A stretch of DNA of 64,000 bases from Bacteroidota bacterium (GTDB taxonomy: Bacteria > Bacteroidota > Bacteroidia > Chitinophagales > Chitinophagaceae), in NCBI GenBank assembly GCA_016868815.1, contig VGFQ01000001.1, positions 124,001 through 188,000 on the forward strand, in the 5' to 3' direction. Under the pieces are notes generated by a model. The model was given only the letters and a program-made list of their open reading frames with translations, was not told the DNA's origin and ran no database searches. The position numbers and the translations under genes are program-made. Below, in pieces: positions 35,370 through 43,931 of the stretch (positions are counted from its first letter, which is position 1; the number at the start of each line of letters is the position of its first letter).

Positions 35370-35480
35370 GAGATGGTAATTCGCGGGTGGAAGGGTTTTC
35401 CTGGCCTGGAAAAGGGAGCGTCACCCGGTAAAAAATACAATCTCAACGCTCGGGTGGACGAGCCAATGTCTAAACCATGG

Positions 35481-35488
35481 CAAAGGTA
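35481..35488 (-). promoter_or_regulatory. Predicted -7 box of the citrate synthase gene
   Basis: TACCTTTG on the minus strand matches TAnnTTTG and would start a transcript with a leader of roughly 105 nt. No -33 TTG is visible at 19-20 nt. Confidence 0.4.
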
Positions 35489-35542
35489 GTACAATGCGCT
35501 CCTAAGATAACATAGAGGGTGCGTGAATGTTAGATCTACCCA

Positions 35543-36625
35543 TTATTTGGGTGCCACCCGGTAGAGCCAGCAGGTGAGGACGGCAAAGAGGAAGTTCGGC
35601 ATCCAGGCCGCCAGGTATGGGTCCAGGTCGCCTTTGGTGGAAAAGGTGGCGGAGAAGCGGTCGGCCATGATGAATACGCAGCATATGATGATGCCGATGG
35701 CAAGGTGCACGCCACTGCCACCCCGGATCCGGCGGGTGGCAAGGATCGCACCGATCAAGGTCAGGATGACGACGGCCATCGGGTTGGCATCGCGCTTGGC
35801 ATCTTCCATCATAAGCTCTTTGACCGTTTCTGAGCCACGGAGCTTCTCCAGCTCCAAGAGTCGCCGGAGTTCGGGTGTGGTGAGGCGCGACTGGACGAAG
35901 TCATCCCGCTGCAGGTCGCGCGGCTGGAAGGTATAGCTGCGATGGGTCTCCGGCGTATAAGTCACCGTCTCACCAAGGCTGTCGAGCCGCCGCTCTACCA
36001 CGCCATTCAGTCGCCAGGATTTCATTGACGTATCCCATATGATATTATCGGCCCGCAGGTTGTAGGTGACGCGGTGATCTTTCACCGTCTCCAAAAAAAA
36101 GCTGCCGCCGGAACGGCTCACCGTATCGTAATAGCGCATGCCGCAGTAGGAGAAAGAGTCGACGCGCATGTAGTAGGCATTGGTGGAGCCGTTGTTCATC
36201 ACCGGACTGCGGAGATACTTGAGATCGAAGGTGGCACGGATGCCGTTGGCGACCGGGATGAGCTCGCGGTTGCCGAGCCAGAGCAGTCCCCCGAGGAGGA
36301 TGCCCCCGACCCAATAGGGCAGCAAGATGCGGCGCAGGCTGACGCCGCTGGCCAGGATGGCGATGAACTCGGAGCGATTGGCCATCTTGGAGGTAAAGTA
36401 GATCACGGAGATGAAGACAAAGAGCGGGAACAGCAGGGCCATGATGTACGGCACAAATCCGAAATAGTACTGCCGTATGATCTCCCGAGAGGAGAGACCG
36501 GAGCGGGAGAAGTCGTCGGTACGCTCGCTTAGGTCTATGATGGTCGATACGACCGTCAGCAAGACGATGGAGAATACAAAGGTGGAGAGGAACTTCCCAA
36601 GGATGTATCGGTCGAGCTTCCTCAT
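35543..36625 (-). CDS. LptF/LptG-family LPS export permease
   Basis: The 360-residue membrane protein matches the YjgP/YjgQ family. Hydrophobic segments lie near residues 10-30, 55-80 and 100-125, and three more fall in the last 85 residues. They flank a periplasmic beta-jellyroll (about 130-265). The start MRKLDRYILGKFLSTFVFSI and RSEFIAILASGVSLRRILLP are typical. With LptB it extracts lipopolysaccharide from the inner membrane. It is divergent from tgt, with 71 bp between starts, a gene pair I have often seen in Bacteroidota. LptF and LptG cannot be told apart here. Confidence 0.9.
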   Translation of the reverse strand: MRKLDRYILGKFLSTFVFSIVLLTVVSTIIDLSERTDDFSRSGLSSREIIRQYYFGFVPYIMALLFPLFVFISVIYFTSKMANRSEFIAILASGVSLRRILLPYWVGGILLGGLLWLGNRELIPVANGIRATFDLKYLRSPVMNNGSTNAYYMRVDSFSYCGMRYYDTVSRSGGSFFLETVKDHRVTYNLRADNIIWDTSMKSWRLNGVVERRLDSLGETVTYTPETHRSYTFQPRDLQRDDFVQSRLTTPELRRLLELEKLRGSETVKELMMEDAKRDANPMAVVILTLIGAILATRRIRGGSGVHLAIGIIICCVFIMADRFSATFSTKGDLDPYLAAWMPNFLFAVLTCWLYRVAPK

Positions 36626-36696
36626 ACACGCCGAAATTACAATACACGGCAGAGAATGCCCATCGGCAAATGGCGGGCATGCGTACCTTGCATGCT

Positions 36697-37836
36697 ATGC
36701 CTAGGCTTCGCTTTGAGCTACAGCATACAGACCTCGCCGGGTCGGCCCGGGCTGGACTCATCCACACCGACCATGGGCAGATCCCCACGCCTGTCTTCAT
36801 GCCCGTCGGTACCGCCGGCAGCGTCAAGGCCGTCAGCCAACAGCAACTGGCCGGTGAAGTCGACGCCCGCATCATCCTCGGCAATACCTACCACCTCTAC
36901 CTGCGGCCCGGAACAGAAGTTCTCTCGGCCGCCGGTGGCCTCCACGGCTTCATACACTGGGATCGCCCCATCCTCACTGACAGCGGCGGCTACCAGGTCT
37001 TCTCGCTCGCTGCCAACCGCAAGATCACGGAAGAAGGCGTCGTCTTCCAAAGCCATATCGATGGCTCCAGACACCTCTTCTCCCCAGAATCCGTGATGGA
37101 CATCCAACGGGCCATCGGAGCCGACATCATCATGGCCTTCGACGACTGCCCGCCCTATCCCTCCGACCACGCCTACACCCGCCGCTCGATGGAGCTCACT
37201 CACCGCTGGCTGGACCGTTGTCTCGGGCATCTTGCACAGACAGAAGAGTGCTATGGGCATACCCAAAACCTGTTCCCCATCGTGCAGGGCGGTACCCATG
37301 CCGACCTGCGGCGCGCCTCCTGCGCGTACATTGCCGCCAAAGACGCCGCAGGCAACGCCATAGGAGGCCTCAGCGTCGGAGAGCCCACTGAGATGATCTA
37401 TGAGTATGCAGGCCTCTGCTGCGCAGAGCTGCCGGCCGACAGGCCCCGCTACCTCATGGGCGTCGGGACCCCCTGGGACATCCTCGAATGCATCGACCTG
37501 GGCGTCGACATGTTCGACTGCGTCATGCCGACCCGCAACGGCCGCAACGCCATGCTCTTCACCTCCCAGGGCGTCATCAACATCGACAACGAACAATGGG
37601 CCCGCGACTTCTCCCCCATCGACTCCGGCATCCCCTGCGCCAGCAGCCAGACATACTCCAAAGCCTACCTGCGCCATCTCTTCAAAGCCAAAGAGTACCT
37701 TGCCTATACCCTAGCCAGCATCCAGAACCTCTCGTTCTACCATTGGCTGGTCGAAGAGGCCAGAAGCCACATTGCTGCTGGCGACTTTGCCGCCTGGAAG
37801 CGGCAGCTGCTACCCGTCATCCGTCAGCGGCTCTGA
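36697..37836 (+). CDS. tgt: tRNA-guanine transglycosylase
   Basis: I choose the ATG at 36697 (MPRLRFELQHTD), matching the usual N-terminus; the in-frame ATG 27 bp upstream is unlikely. The 379-residue enzyme exchanges the wobble guanine for a queuosine precursor in GUN-anticodon tRNAs. TPVFMPVGTAGSVKAV, NTYHLYLRPG, ILTDSGGYQVFSL (nucleophile region), FDDCPPYPSD, and MPTRNGRNAMLFTSQG (second catalytic Asp just before, in FDCVMPTRN) are all present. The C-terminal zinc site CxCxxC is degraded to PCASSQTYSKAYLRH, keeping one of three cysteines; Bacteroidota enzymes often lack it. Confidence 0.94.
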   Translation: MPRLRFELQHTDLAGSARAGLIHTDHGQIPTPVFMPVGTAGSVKAVSQQQLAGEVDARIILGNTYHLYLRPGTEVLSAAGGLHGFIHWDRPILTDSGGYQVFSLAANRKITEEGVVFQSHIDGSRHLFSPESVMDIQRAIGADIIMAFDDCPPYPSDHAYTRRSMELTHRWLDRCLGHLAQTEECYGHTQNLFPIVQGGTHADLRRASCAYIAAKDAAGNAIGGLSVGEPTEMIYEYAGLCCAELPADRPRYLMGVGTPWDILECIDLGVDMFDCVMPTRNGRNAMLFTSQGVINIDNEQWARDFSPIDSGIPCASSQTYSKAYLRHLFKAKEYLAYTLASIQNLSFYHWLVEEARSHIAAGDFAAWKRQLLPVIRQRL

Positions 37837-37886
37837 AGAGATCCGCCCGCAGATTTCCGTATTTTCGACACGCCAAAGCAACGACA

Positions 37887-39806
37887 ATGCAGAAGCCTTT
37901 CAGCCTCCTGTCAGCCCTGCTGGCCACCCTCCTCCTGCAAGCCCAGGCCGACCGCTGGCAGCAGCGTGTCAAATACAAGATGGACATCGAGGTAGACGCC
38001 GCCGCCAACCGCTTTTCCGGAAAGCAGGCCCTCGAATACTGGAACAACTCCCCAGACACCCTTCGGGTATTATACTACCACCTCTACTGGAATGCCTTCC
38101 AGCCCGGCAGCATGATGGACGCCCGCAGCCAGGAACTGGGTAAGAAGCTCATCAACGGAAGGCCCGACTGGGATGCCCGCGTGCGCGACCGCATCGCACG
38201 ACTGCAGCCCGACGAGATCGGCTATCAACGTGTCCGCAACCTCAAAGTCAACGGAAAGCTGCAGGCCACCGAAGCACACGAGACGATCCTTAAAGTGGTG
38301 CTCGACAAGCCCATCCTGCCTAAGAGCAGCTGCCTAATAGAACTCGAATTCGAAGCACAGGTGCCCGTACAAATCCGCCGCAGCGGACGTGACAATGCAG
38401 AAGGCGTCCGCTTCAGCATGGCACAATGGTACCCGAAGCTCTGCCAGTACGATTCCGAAGGCTGGCACCCGACACCTTATGTGGCCCGGGAGTTCTATGG
38501 CATCTGGGGCGACTATGACGTCACCATCCGGATCGACAGCAGCTATGTCGTCGGCGGTACCGGCTATCTGCAGAACCCTCAGGAAATCGGCCATGGATAC
38601 GAAGCCAAAGGCATGCCCCTCAAAAGACCCGCCAGCCCCATGCTGGCCTGGCGCTTCACCGCCCCGCGCGTGCATGACTTCGTATGGGCCGCCGACCCCG
38701 AATACATCCATGCGTCCCGCACCGTCCGCGACGGCCTCGTCCTGCACGCCTTCTATAAGGTCAGCCGCCCACACCTCGAAAAACAATGGAATGCCCTGTC
38801 CGAAGGGATGAAACGCCAACAGCCGCTCGAAGCCTACATCGCCCGCACTCAAAGCGAATGGAAAGGCGTGCTAGACCTGGCTGCCAAGGCCATCCCCTAC
38901 ATGGACAAGATCTTTGGGAAATACCCCTACCGCCAATACTCGTTCATACAAGGCGGCGACGGTGGCATGGAATACCCCATGGCCACCCTCCTCAAAGGGG
39001 CGGGCAAGGGCGTCGTCATCCATGAATGGATGCATAGCTGGTACCAGATGATGATGGGCTCCAATGAATCTCTCCATGCCTGGATGGACGAAGGCTTCAC
39101 CAGCTACGGCGAAGCGCGCGTCGCCAACTTCCTCGACGGTGGCCAGGACCCCAACCCCCACCTTAGCGCCTTCCAGTCGTATATCCGCCTCGCCAAGAGC
39201 GAACACAACGAGCCCCTCACCACGCATTCCGACCAGTATGCGTCTAACTATGCCTATACGACCAATGCCTATGCCAAAGGCGAAGTCTTCCTCGAACAAC
39301 TTGGCTATATCCTCGGCGCACAGGTACGCGACCAAGTGCTACTGGCATACTACGATCGTTGGAAATACAGACATCCGACCCCGGCCGACTTCATCCGTGT
39401 CGCAGAAGAAGTCAGCGGGCTGCAGCTCGACTGGTATCGGACCTTCTTTGTGAATACCAGCAAGACCATCGACTACGGCATCGACAGCCTATGGGGAGAA
39501 AAAGGGAAGATGAAGATCCGGCTCCGCAATATTGGCACCATGCCCATGCCCATCGACCTGGAGCTGAAGTTCAAAGACGGCAGCTGCGAGACGGCCTACA
39601 TCCCGCAATACCTGATGTTCGGCTCAAAGGCGGCAGAAGACCCTTCCCTCAAACGCACCGTCGGCGCCCCATGGAAGTGGACACACCCTACCTACACCCT
39701 TGAGATCGACCGGAAACTCACAGACCTAAAGTCGCTCGAGATAGACCCCCTGCAACGGACAGCCGACATGGAGCGGCGTAACAATAAAATAGAATTGAAC
39801 TGGTGA
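37887..39806 (+). CDS. Exported M1-family metallopeptidase
   Basis: The true start is the ATG at 37887, giving a signal peptide (MQKPFSLLSALLATLLLQAQ) and 639 residues; the frame stays open upstream only over tgt. Residues about 25-200 are the N-terminal beta domain. The catalytic domain has GGDGGMEYPM, the counterpart of the GxMEN exopeptidase loop, and HEWMHSWYQMM, with zinc ligands H379, H383 and E402 (DEGFTSYGE). Y-TTNAYAKGEVFLEQ follows. It should remove N-terminal residues from peptides in the periplasm or outside. It has no T9SS sorting tail. It sits 50 bp after tgt. Confidence 0.9.
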   Translation: MQKPFSLLSALLATLLLQAQADRWQQRVKYKMDIEVDAAANRFSGKQALEYWNNSPDTLRVLYYHLYWNAFQPGSMMDARSQELGKKLINGRPDWDARVRDRIARLQPDEIGYQRVRNLKVNGKLQATEAHETILKVVLDKPILPKSSCLIELEFEAQVPVQIRRSGRDNAEGVRFSMAQWYPKLCQYDSEGWHPTPYVAREFYGIWGDYDVTIRIDSSYVVGGTGYLQNPQEIGHGYEAKGMPLKRPASPMLAWRFTAPRVHDFVWAADPEYIHASRTVRDGLVLHAFYKVSRPHLEKQWNALSEGMKRQQPLEAYIARTQSEWKGVLDLAAKAIPYMDKIFGKYPYRQYSFIQGGDGGMEYPMATLLKGAGKGVVIHEWMHSWYQMMMGSNESLHAWMDEGFTSYGEARVANFLDGGQDPNPHLSAFQSYIRLAKSEHNEPLTTHSDQYASNYAYTTNAYAKGEVFLEQLGYILGAQVRDQVLLAYYDRWKYRHPTPADFIRVAEEVSGLQLDWYRTFFVNTSKTIDYGIDSLWGEKGKMKIRLRNIGTMPMPIDLELKFKDGSCETAYIPQYLMFGSKAAEDPSLKRTVGAPWKWTHPTYTLEIDRKLTDLKSLEIDPLQRTADMERRNNKIELNW

Positions 39807-39810
39807 AGAA

Positions 39811-39837
39811 GCAGACTATTCGCAGGAAACAGTCTGC
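39811..39837. terminator. Bidirectional hairpin between converging genes
   Basis: GCAGACT (39811-39817) pairs with AGTCTGC (39831-39837), a 7-bp stem with a 13-nt loop, between the stops of the M1 peptidase gene and rsmG. No T tract. Confidence 0.45.
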
Positions 39838-39845
39838 CGGCAGCC

Positions 39846-40472
39846 TTATACCGGCACATAGAGTAGGTACTTGTCGCCAAAGCCCTTCCCGGGGAATAAT
39901 GCCTCGATCGATTGTACATGTGGACGGAGGCGGCTCTCGGAGACTTCCTGCGCCAGATCCCCTCCTTTGAGGCAAAGGAGCCCGTTCTTGTACTTTTCCA
40001 TCTTCCGCTCGGGGCGCAAGAGCGGACGGGCCCACTGCCAGAGGTCTTTCAGCGGCGCCACCGCCCGGCTCACGGCAAAATCAAACTGTTGGTCTCGGAT
40101 GGCTTCTGCCCGCAGATGCCGCGTCCGCACATTTTCAAGGGCCAAGGCCTCGGCGATGGCATTCACCACCTTAAGTTTTTTCCCGATGGAGTCCACCAGG
40201 CAGAACTGCACCTCGGGGAAGAAGATGGCGAGCGGGATGCCGGGGAAGCCACCACCCGTTCCGATGTCTATCACTTCCAAGCCCGAGGCAAAGTCGATAC
40301 AGGCCGCGATGGCCAGCGAATGGAGCACGTGCCTTTCATAGAGATGGTCGATGTCTTTACGGGAGATGACGTTGATGGAGGCGTTCCACTCCCGGTATAA
40401 CTCCTCCAGTTGACCCAGCTGCCGGAGCTGCGAGGGGGTGTAGCCGGAGAAATAGCGGAGGATTACTTCCAT
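39846..40472 (-). CDS. rsmG: 16S rRNA (guanine527-N7)-methyltransferase
   Basis: I set the start at 40472 (MEVILRYFSGYTPSQLRQL), giving 208 residues, since RsmG normally begins shortly before L-x-Q-F/L-x-x-LY. This ATG overlaps the end of the glycosyltransferase gene by 10 bp (ATGGAAGTAA contains both start and stop), implying coupled translation. The SAM-binding motif is VIDIGTGGGFPGIPLAIFFP, and SRKDIDHLYERHVLHSLAI is the family signature before it. It methylates G527 of 16S rRNA; loss in other bacteria gives low-level streptomycin resistance. Confidence 0.94.
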   Translation of the reverse strand: MEVILRYFSGYTPSQLRQLGQLEELYREWNASINVISRKDIDHLYERHVLHSLAIAACIDFASGLEVIDIGTGGGFPGIPLAIFFPEVQFCLVDSIGKKLKVVNAIAEALALENVRTRHLRAEAIRDQQFDFAVSRAVAPLKDLWQWARPLLRPERKMEKYKNGLLCLKGGDLAQEVSESRLRPHVQSIEALFPGKGFGDKYLLYVPV

Positions 40473-41584
40473 CCCGGCCGGGGCTTCATCCATGGGGCTC
40501 GGATAAAGATCAGGTAATACAGCCACTGCCAGAGGTCCAACAGCCAATACCAGGGCCAGAGGTCGCCTTCTTCGAGGCGCCGCATGACCTTGTAGAAAAT
40601 CAACCCCTGCAGCAGGAGCCGCAGTCCGAAGATACCCAGTGCCATCTGTGGGTCCGCCCGCAGCAGGCAGGCAAAAAATAAGGGGTAGAGAAGCACGTGT
40701 GAGACAGCATAGAGGCCCAGCAGAAACTGGTGCTTGGCATGATAGTGCCGTCCGGTGCTGTAGTGCCGGCGCTTCTGCTCTTTCCAGTCCCGGAAGGTGG
40801 CCTTGGGCTCAGAATGGGTGAGTGCCTCCCGGTCGATCATGATGGCGGTGTTCTGCGCGTGCGCGGCTAAGTTGATGAATAAGTCGTCGTCGCCGCCCGG
40901 GAGTTGGTTGTGGGCGGAGAAGCCTTTGTGCCGGAAGAACAGGTCGCGGCGGTAGGAGAGGTTGCGGCCTACACCCATGTAGGGGATGCCGGCCAGGGCA
41001 TAGGAAAGATATTGCAATGCTGAGTGGAAGGTCTCAAAGCGGATGATGCGGTTGAGGAGCCCCGGGCGGCGCTCATAGCCTCCGTAGCCCAAGACGATCT
41101 CAATGTTGTCGGAGGCGTAAGCAGACTGCATATGCTGCAGCCAGTGGGGAGAGGATGGGCTGCAGTCGGCATCGGTGAGCAGCACCAGTTCGTGGCGGGC
41201 CGACTTGATGCCGATGGCCAGCGGGAATTTCTTGCCCGGGATGTGTTTGGCCTCCTGATGCAGGTTGACCGACTTCAGCAGCGGGTACTGCAGCTGAAGG
41301 GCGTCGAGCAGATAGGCCGTATCGTCCATCGAATTGTCATTCACCACCAGCACTTCATGGGGCGCCTCATACGACTGCTCTAGGACGGAGGGCAGGCGCT
41401 GCCGCAAGTTCCGGACTTCGTCGCGCGTGCAGATCACCACGGAGACAGGCAGCCCTGCGGCATCGGATCGCGGGGTGGGGCGGTGAAAGGCCAGCCGACT
41501 AAAAAAGAAAAGGTAATAGAAAAGCTGGATGGCTACGACGGCGCCGAACCCGATCAACAAAGAGTCTCCCAACTCAAACATCAT
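40463..41584 (-). CDS. Glycosyltransferase family 2 membrane protein
   Basis: The start is placed at 41584 (MMFELGDSLLIGFGAVVAIQ), because codons upstream lack ATG; TATTTTGC stands 3 nt before the ATG doublet. The 373-residue protein has an N-terminal membrane helix and a GT2 GT-A domain: PVSVVICTRDEVRNLRQRLP, VLVVNDNSMDDT, and LVLLTDADCSPSS with the DAD metal motif. LPGGDDDLFINLAAH and a Q-x-x-RRHYSTGRHY (QxxRW-like) acceptor motif follow. Two C-terminal membrane segments come last. The Q-x-x-RR end and membrane helices suggest a processive or lipid-linked transferase. It is part of the pssA-to-rsmG series. Confidence 0.88.
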   Translation of the reverse strand: MMFELGDSLLIGFGAVVAIQLFYYLFFFSRLAFHRPTPRSDAAGLPVSVVICTRDEVRNLRQRLPSVLEQSYEAPHEVLVVNDNSMDDTAYLLDALQLQYPLLKSVNLHQEAKHIPGKKFPLAIGIKSARHELVLLTDADCSPSSPHWLQHMQSAYASDNIEIVLGYGGYERRPGLLNRIIRFETFHSALQYLSYALAGIPYMGVGRNLSYRRDLFFRHKGFSAHNQLPGGDDDLFINLAAHAQNTAIMIDREALTHSEPKATFRDWKEQKRRHYSTGRHYHAKHQFLLGLYAVSHVLLYPLFFACLLRADPQMALGIFGLRLLLQGLIFYKVMRRLEEGDLWPWYWLLDLWQWLYYLIFIRAPWMKPRPGWK

Positions 41585-41632
41585 GATGCAAAATACCAAA
41601 AGGTTTCAGAAAGGACGGAAGGATCCATAAGG

Positions 41633-42895
41633 CTAGCCGTGGCTGAAGAGAAGCCTCAGGTAGAAGCGGGGATCGCGAAAGCGATGGCGGAGGTCCACGT
41701 CGTTGAACATGCAGGTCATCAATTCCCGCAGCTCCCGGTTACGGGCCCCGATGCGCATGAGGAAGTTGAATAGCCAGGGATAGCGCACCATCTTCTGCAG
41801 CCGGTGGCTGATGTCGAGCTCGGGACCCAGCACCCGGTACACGTCGGCCTCATAGGGGGCGAGGGCCTTCGCGGAAAAATCATCCGACTGGAGGGCCAGG
41901 GCTGCCCGCTGGGCAGCATAGTAGCCGGCATACATCGCATTGCCAATGCCTTCGCCGGTGAACGGATCGATCAGATGGCCCGCATCGCCGACGAGCATAT
42001 ACCGCTCTCCGACAAGGGCCCTGCGGGCACTCCCCAGGGGCAGGCCGTAGCCGTCGATGCGCCCTTCGAGGGTGGCATCCCGGAACCGCTCCCGCATCAC
42101 GGGGTCCTCGGCCACCGTCTCCTGCAGCAGCTTTCGAAGGTTTACCTTCCTTCGGGAGATGGCACTGCTGAGCATGCCGAGGCCGACGTTGGCGCGACCG
42201 CCCGGCAAGGGGAAGATCCAGAAATAGCCGGGCAAGACGCCCTTCAGAAAATGCAGCTCTATAAAGTGGTGCGGATGACATCCCTTCACCCCCTGATAGT
42301 AGGCACGCACGCCCCCGCAATGATGGTCGGGATGCATCTCGTGCCCCGCCACGTCCCGGGCGAAGGAGGAATGTGTGCCGTTGGCGACGATGACGAGCTT
42401 GGCCTTTACACGCAGGCCCACTCCGCCTTTTCCAGTCAGCAGCCAGCCGTCGGATTCCAGGCGGAACTCATCCAGCGAGGCGCCTTCTAGGAGGGTCACC
42501 CCAGGGCGCTGCCGCAGCTCCTGGACGAGGAGGTCGTCGAAGTCGACCCGGCGGCAGACAAACCCTACAGGCTTGTCCATCTGCCGCTCATAGTCGGGCT
42601 TCAAAGGGATGTCGATTCCGATGCGGTTGGGTGCGATGAAAGAGACACCCCAGCTGTCGGCCTTGCTGTCGGCTATGGAGAGCCGCTGCGCCACCGATGG
42701 GTCAATCCGGTTCAGGATAGTGAGTACCTTCCCGCTCAGGCCGTCGCCGCAGACCTTGTCGCGCGGGAATACAGCCTTGTCGACCACCAGGCAGGGTAGC
42801 CCCAGCCTCGATAGCTGCAAGGCCGCTGCGGCACCCCCTGGCCCAGCTCCTAGGATACAAATATCTACCCGCTGTAGGGGCGATTCTTCGTTCAT
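41633..42895 (-). CDS. Geranylgeranyl-reductase-family FAD-dependent oxidoreductase
   Basis: The 420-residue flavoprotein has the N-terminal FAD Rossmann motif ICILGAGPGGAAAALQLSRL and PRDKVCGDGLSGK, the geranylgeranyl reductase PxxKxCGxG hallmark. LVIVANGTHSSFAR and MLVGDAGHLIDPFTGEGIGN (second FAD motif) follow. Related proteins saturate prenyl chains of quinones or lipids, or act as monooxygenase-like oxidases. In Bacteroidota the usual role is not established; menaquinone or membrane-lipid reduction is a guess. Its first codons overlap the stop of rsmI by 4 bp. Confidence 0.85.
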   Translation of the reverse strand: MNEESPLQRVDICILGAGPGGAAAALQLSRLGLPCLVVDKAVFPRDKVCGDGLSGKVLTILNRIDPSVAQRLSIADSKADSWGVSFIAPNRIGIDIPLKPDYERQMDKPVGFVCRRVDFDDLLVQELRQRPGVTLLEGASLDEFRLESDGWLLTGKGGVGLRVKAKLVIVANGTHSSFARDVAGHEMHPDHHCGGVRAYYQGVKGCHPHHFIELHFLKGVLPGYFWIFPLPGGRANVGLGMLSSAISRRKVNLRKLLQETVAEDPVMRERFRDATLEGRIDGYGLPLGSARRALVGERYMLVGDAGHLIDPFTGEGIGNAMYAGYYAAQRAALALQSDDFSAKALAPYEADVYRVLGPELDISHRLQKMVRYPWLFNFLMRIGARNRELRELMTCMFNDVDLRHRFRDPRFYLRLLFSHG

Positions 42896-43632
42896 ACGTG
42901 GTCGTTGGATACTGACGCTTCTGCGTCTTCTGAATCCTCAGGCTCTACTTCCCGCGTCTTCCGCGCAGCCGGACAGCCGCCCACCAAGAGGACGACCTCT
43001 CCTTTTACGCCGCTCGACTGAAAATTTGCCTGTACCTCCTGCAGCGGACCGCGTTGATGTTCTTCAAACTTCTTGCTGATTTCCCGGCTCACACAACAGG
43101 GCCTGTCGGCCCCAAAATAGTCCATCATCTGCCCCAGCGTCTTCACCAGCCGCTGCGGTGACTCATAAAAGACCATCGTCCGCGGCTCCAGCGACAGGAC
43201 TTTGAGGCGGGAATGCCTTCCTTTCTTGAGGGGCAGGAACCCTTCAAAACAAAACCGGTCTGTCGGCAGCCCGCTGGCCACCAACGCAGGTACGAAGGCC
43301 GTAGGGCCCGGCAGGCATTCCAGTGGAAGGCCCTGCTGGACGCAGGCACGGACAAGCAGGAAGGCCGGGTCAGAGATCCCAGGCGTCCCGGCATCGCTCA
43401 GCAAGGCCACTCGCCGACCCTCGCGCAGCTGCGTCAGGATATGCTCGGTGATGCGATGCTCATTATGGCGGTGGTAGGGTGAGAGCGGTGTACGGATGCC
43501 GTAATGTGCTAGCAGCACTGAGCTGGTACGGGTGTCCTCGGCGAGGATGAAGTCAGCCGCCTTCAGCACCTCTACGGCCCGAAAGGTCATGTCGGACAGA
43601 TTGCCGATCGGAGTGGGGACGAGGTGCAGCAT
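42892..43632 (-). CDS. rsmI: 16S rRNA (cytidine1402-2'-O)-methyltransferase
   Basis: The 246-residue product matches RsmI of the tetrapyrrole-methylase fold. LHLVPTPIGNLSDMTFRAVE at the N-terminus, FILAEDTRTSSVLL, ALLSDAGTPGISDPAFLLVR and CLPGPTAFVPALVASGLP are all diagnostic. KFEEHQRGPLQEV near the end matches the C-terminal part. It methylates the ribose of C1402 in the decoding centre of 16S rRNA. A short acidic tail follows residue 225. It lies 50 bp after purS on the same strand. Confidence 0.95.
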   Translation of the reverse strand: MLHLVPTPIGNLSDMTFRAVEVLKAADFILAEDTRTSSVLLAHYGIRTPLSPYHRHNEHRITEHILTQLREGRRVALLSDAGTPGISDPAFLLVRACVQQGLPLECLPGPTAFVPALVASGLPTDRFCFEGFLPLKKGRHSRLKVLSLEPRTMVFYESPQRLVKTLGQMMDYFGADRPCCVSREISKKFEEHQRGPLQEVQANFQSSGVKGEVVLLVGGCPAARKTREVEPEDSEDAEASVSNDHV

Positions 43633-43682
43633 CGGATTCTGATTCTGGTCAGGGGGCCGTCGTCCGGGATGTCCGGATGCGA

Positions 43683-43931
43683 TCAGGAAAGTACAGACAC
43701 TTCGAAAGACTCCATCACCGGGTTGGCCAGCAGTCGCTGCGAAGCCTCTTCTGCCAGGGCACGCGCCTCTTCAGCCGAGCCTGCTTCAACGGTAAGGCGT
43801 ACGAGCTTGCCGATGCGGACATCCTTCACCGCAGTCAGCGATAAGCTGGCCAGGCCACCGAGCACCGCCTTACCCTGCGGATCGAGCAGGTCCTTTAACG
43901 GCATGATCTGAATCTCCACCAGATAGGTCAT
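43683..43931 (-). CDS. purS: Phosphoribosylformylglycinamidine synthase subunit PurS
   Basis: The 82-residue frame starts at the ATG at 43931 (MTYLVEIQIMPLKDLLDPQG). A longer upstream extension of the frame is only antisense-like read-through across pssA. KAVLGGLASLSLTAVKDVRI-GK and the C-terminal helix-strand SQRLLANPVMESFEVSV match PurS, the small dimer that joins PurL and PurQ in FGAM synthase of purine synthesis. Its ATG overlaps the TGA of pssA (43928-43931). No purL or purQ is in the window. Confidence 0.88.
   Translation of the reverse strand: MTYLVEIQIMPLKDLLDPQGKAVLGGLASLSLTAVKDVRIGKLVRLTVEAGSAEEARALAEEASQRLLANPVMESFEVSVLS

Noticed and set aside
37488-37886. N-terminal extension of the M1 peptidase frame
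   Set aside because: It lies over tgt in another frame and contains arginine- and histidine-rich text. The signal peptide begins at 37887.
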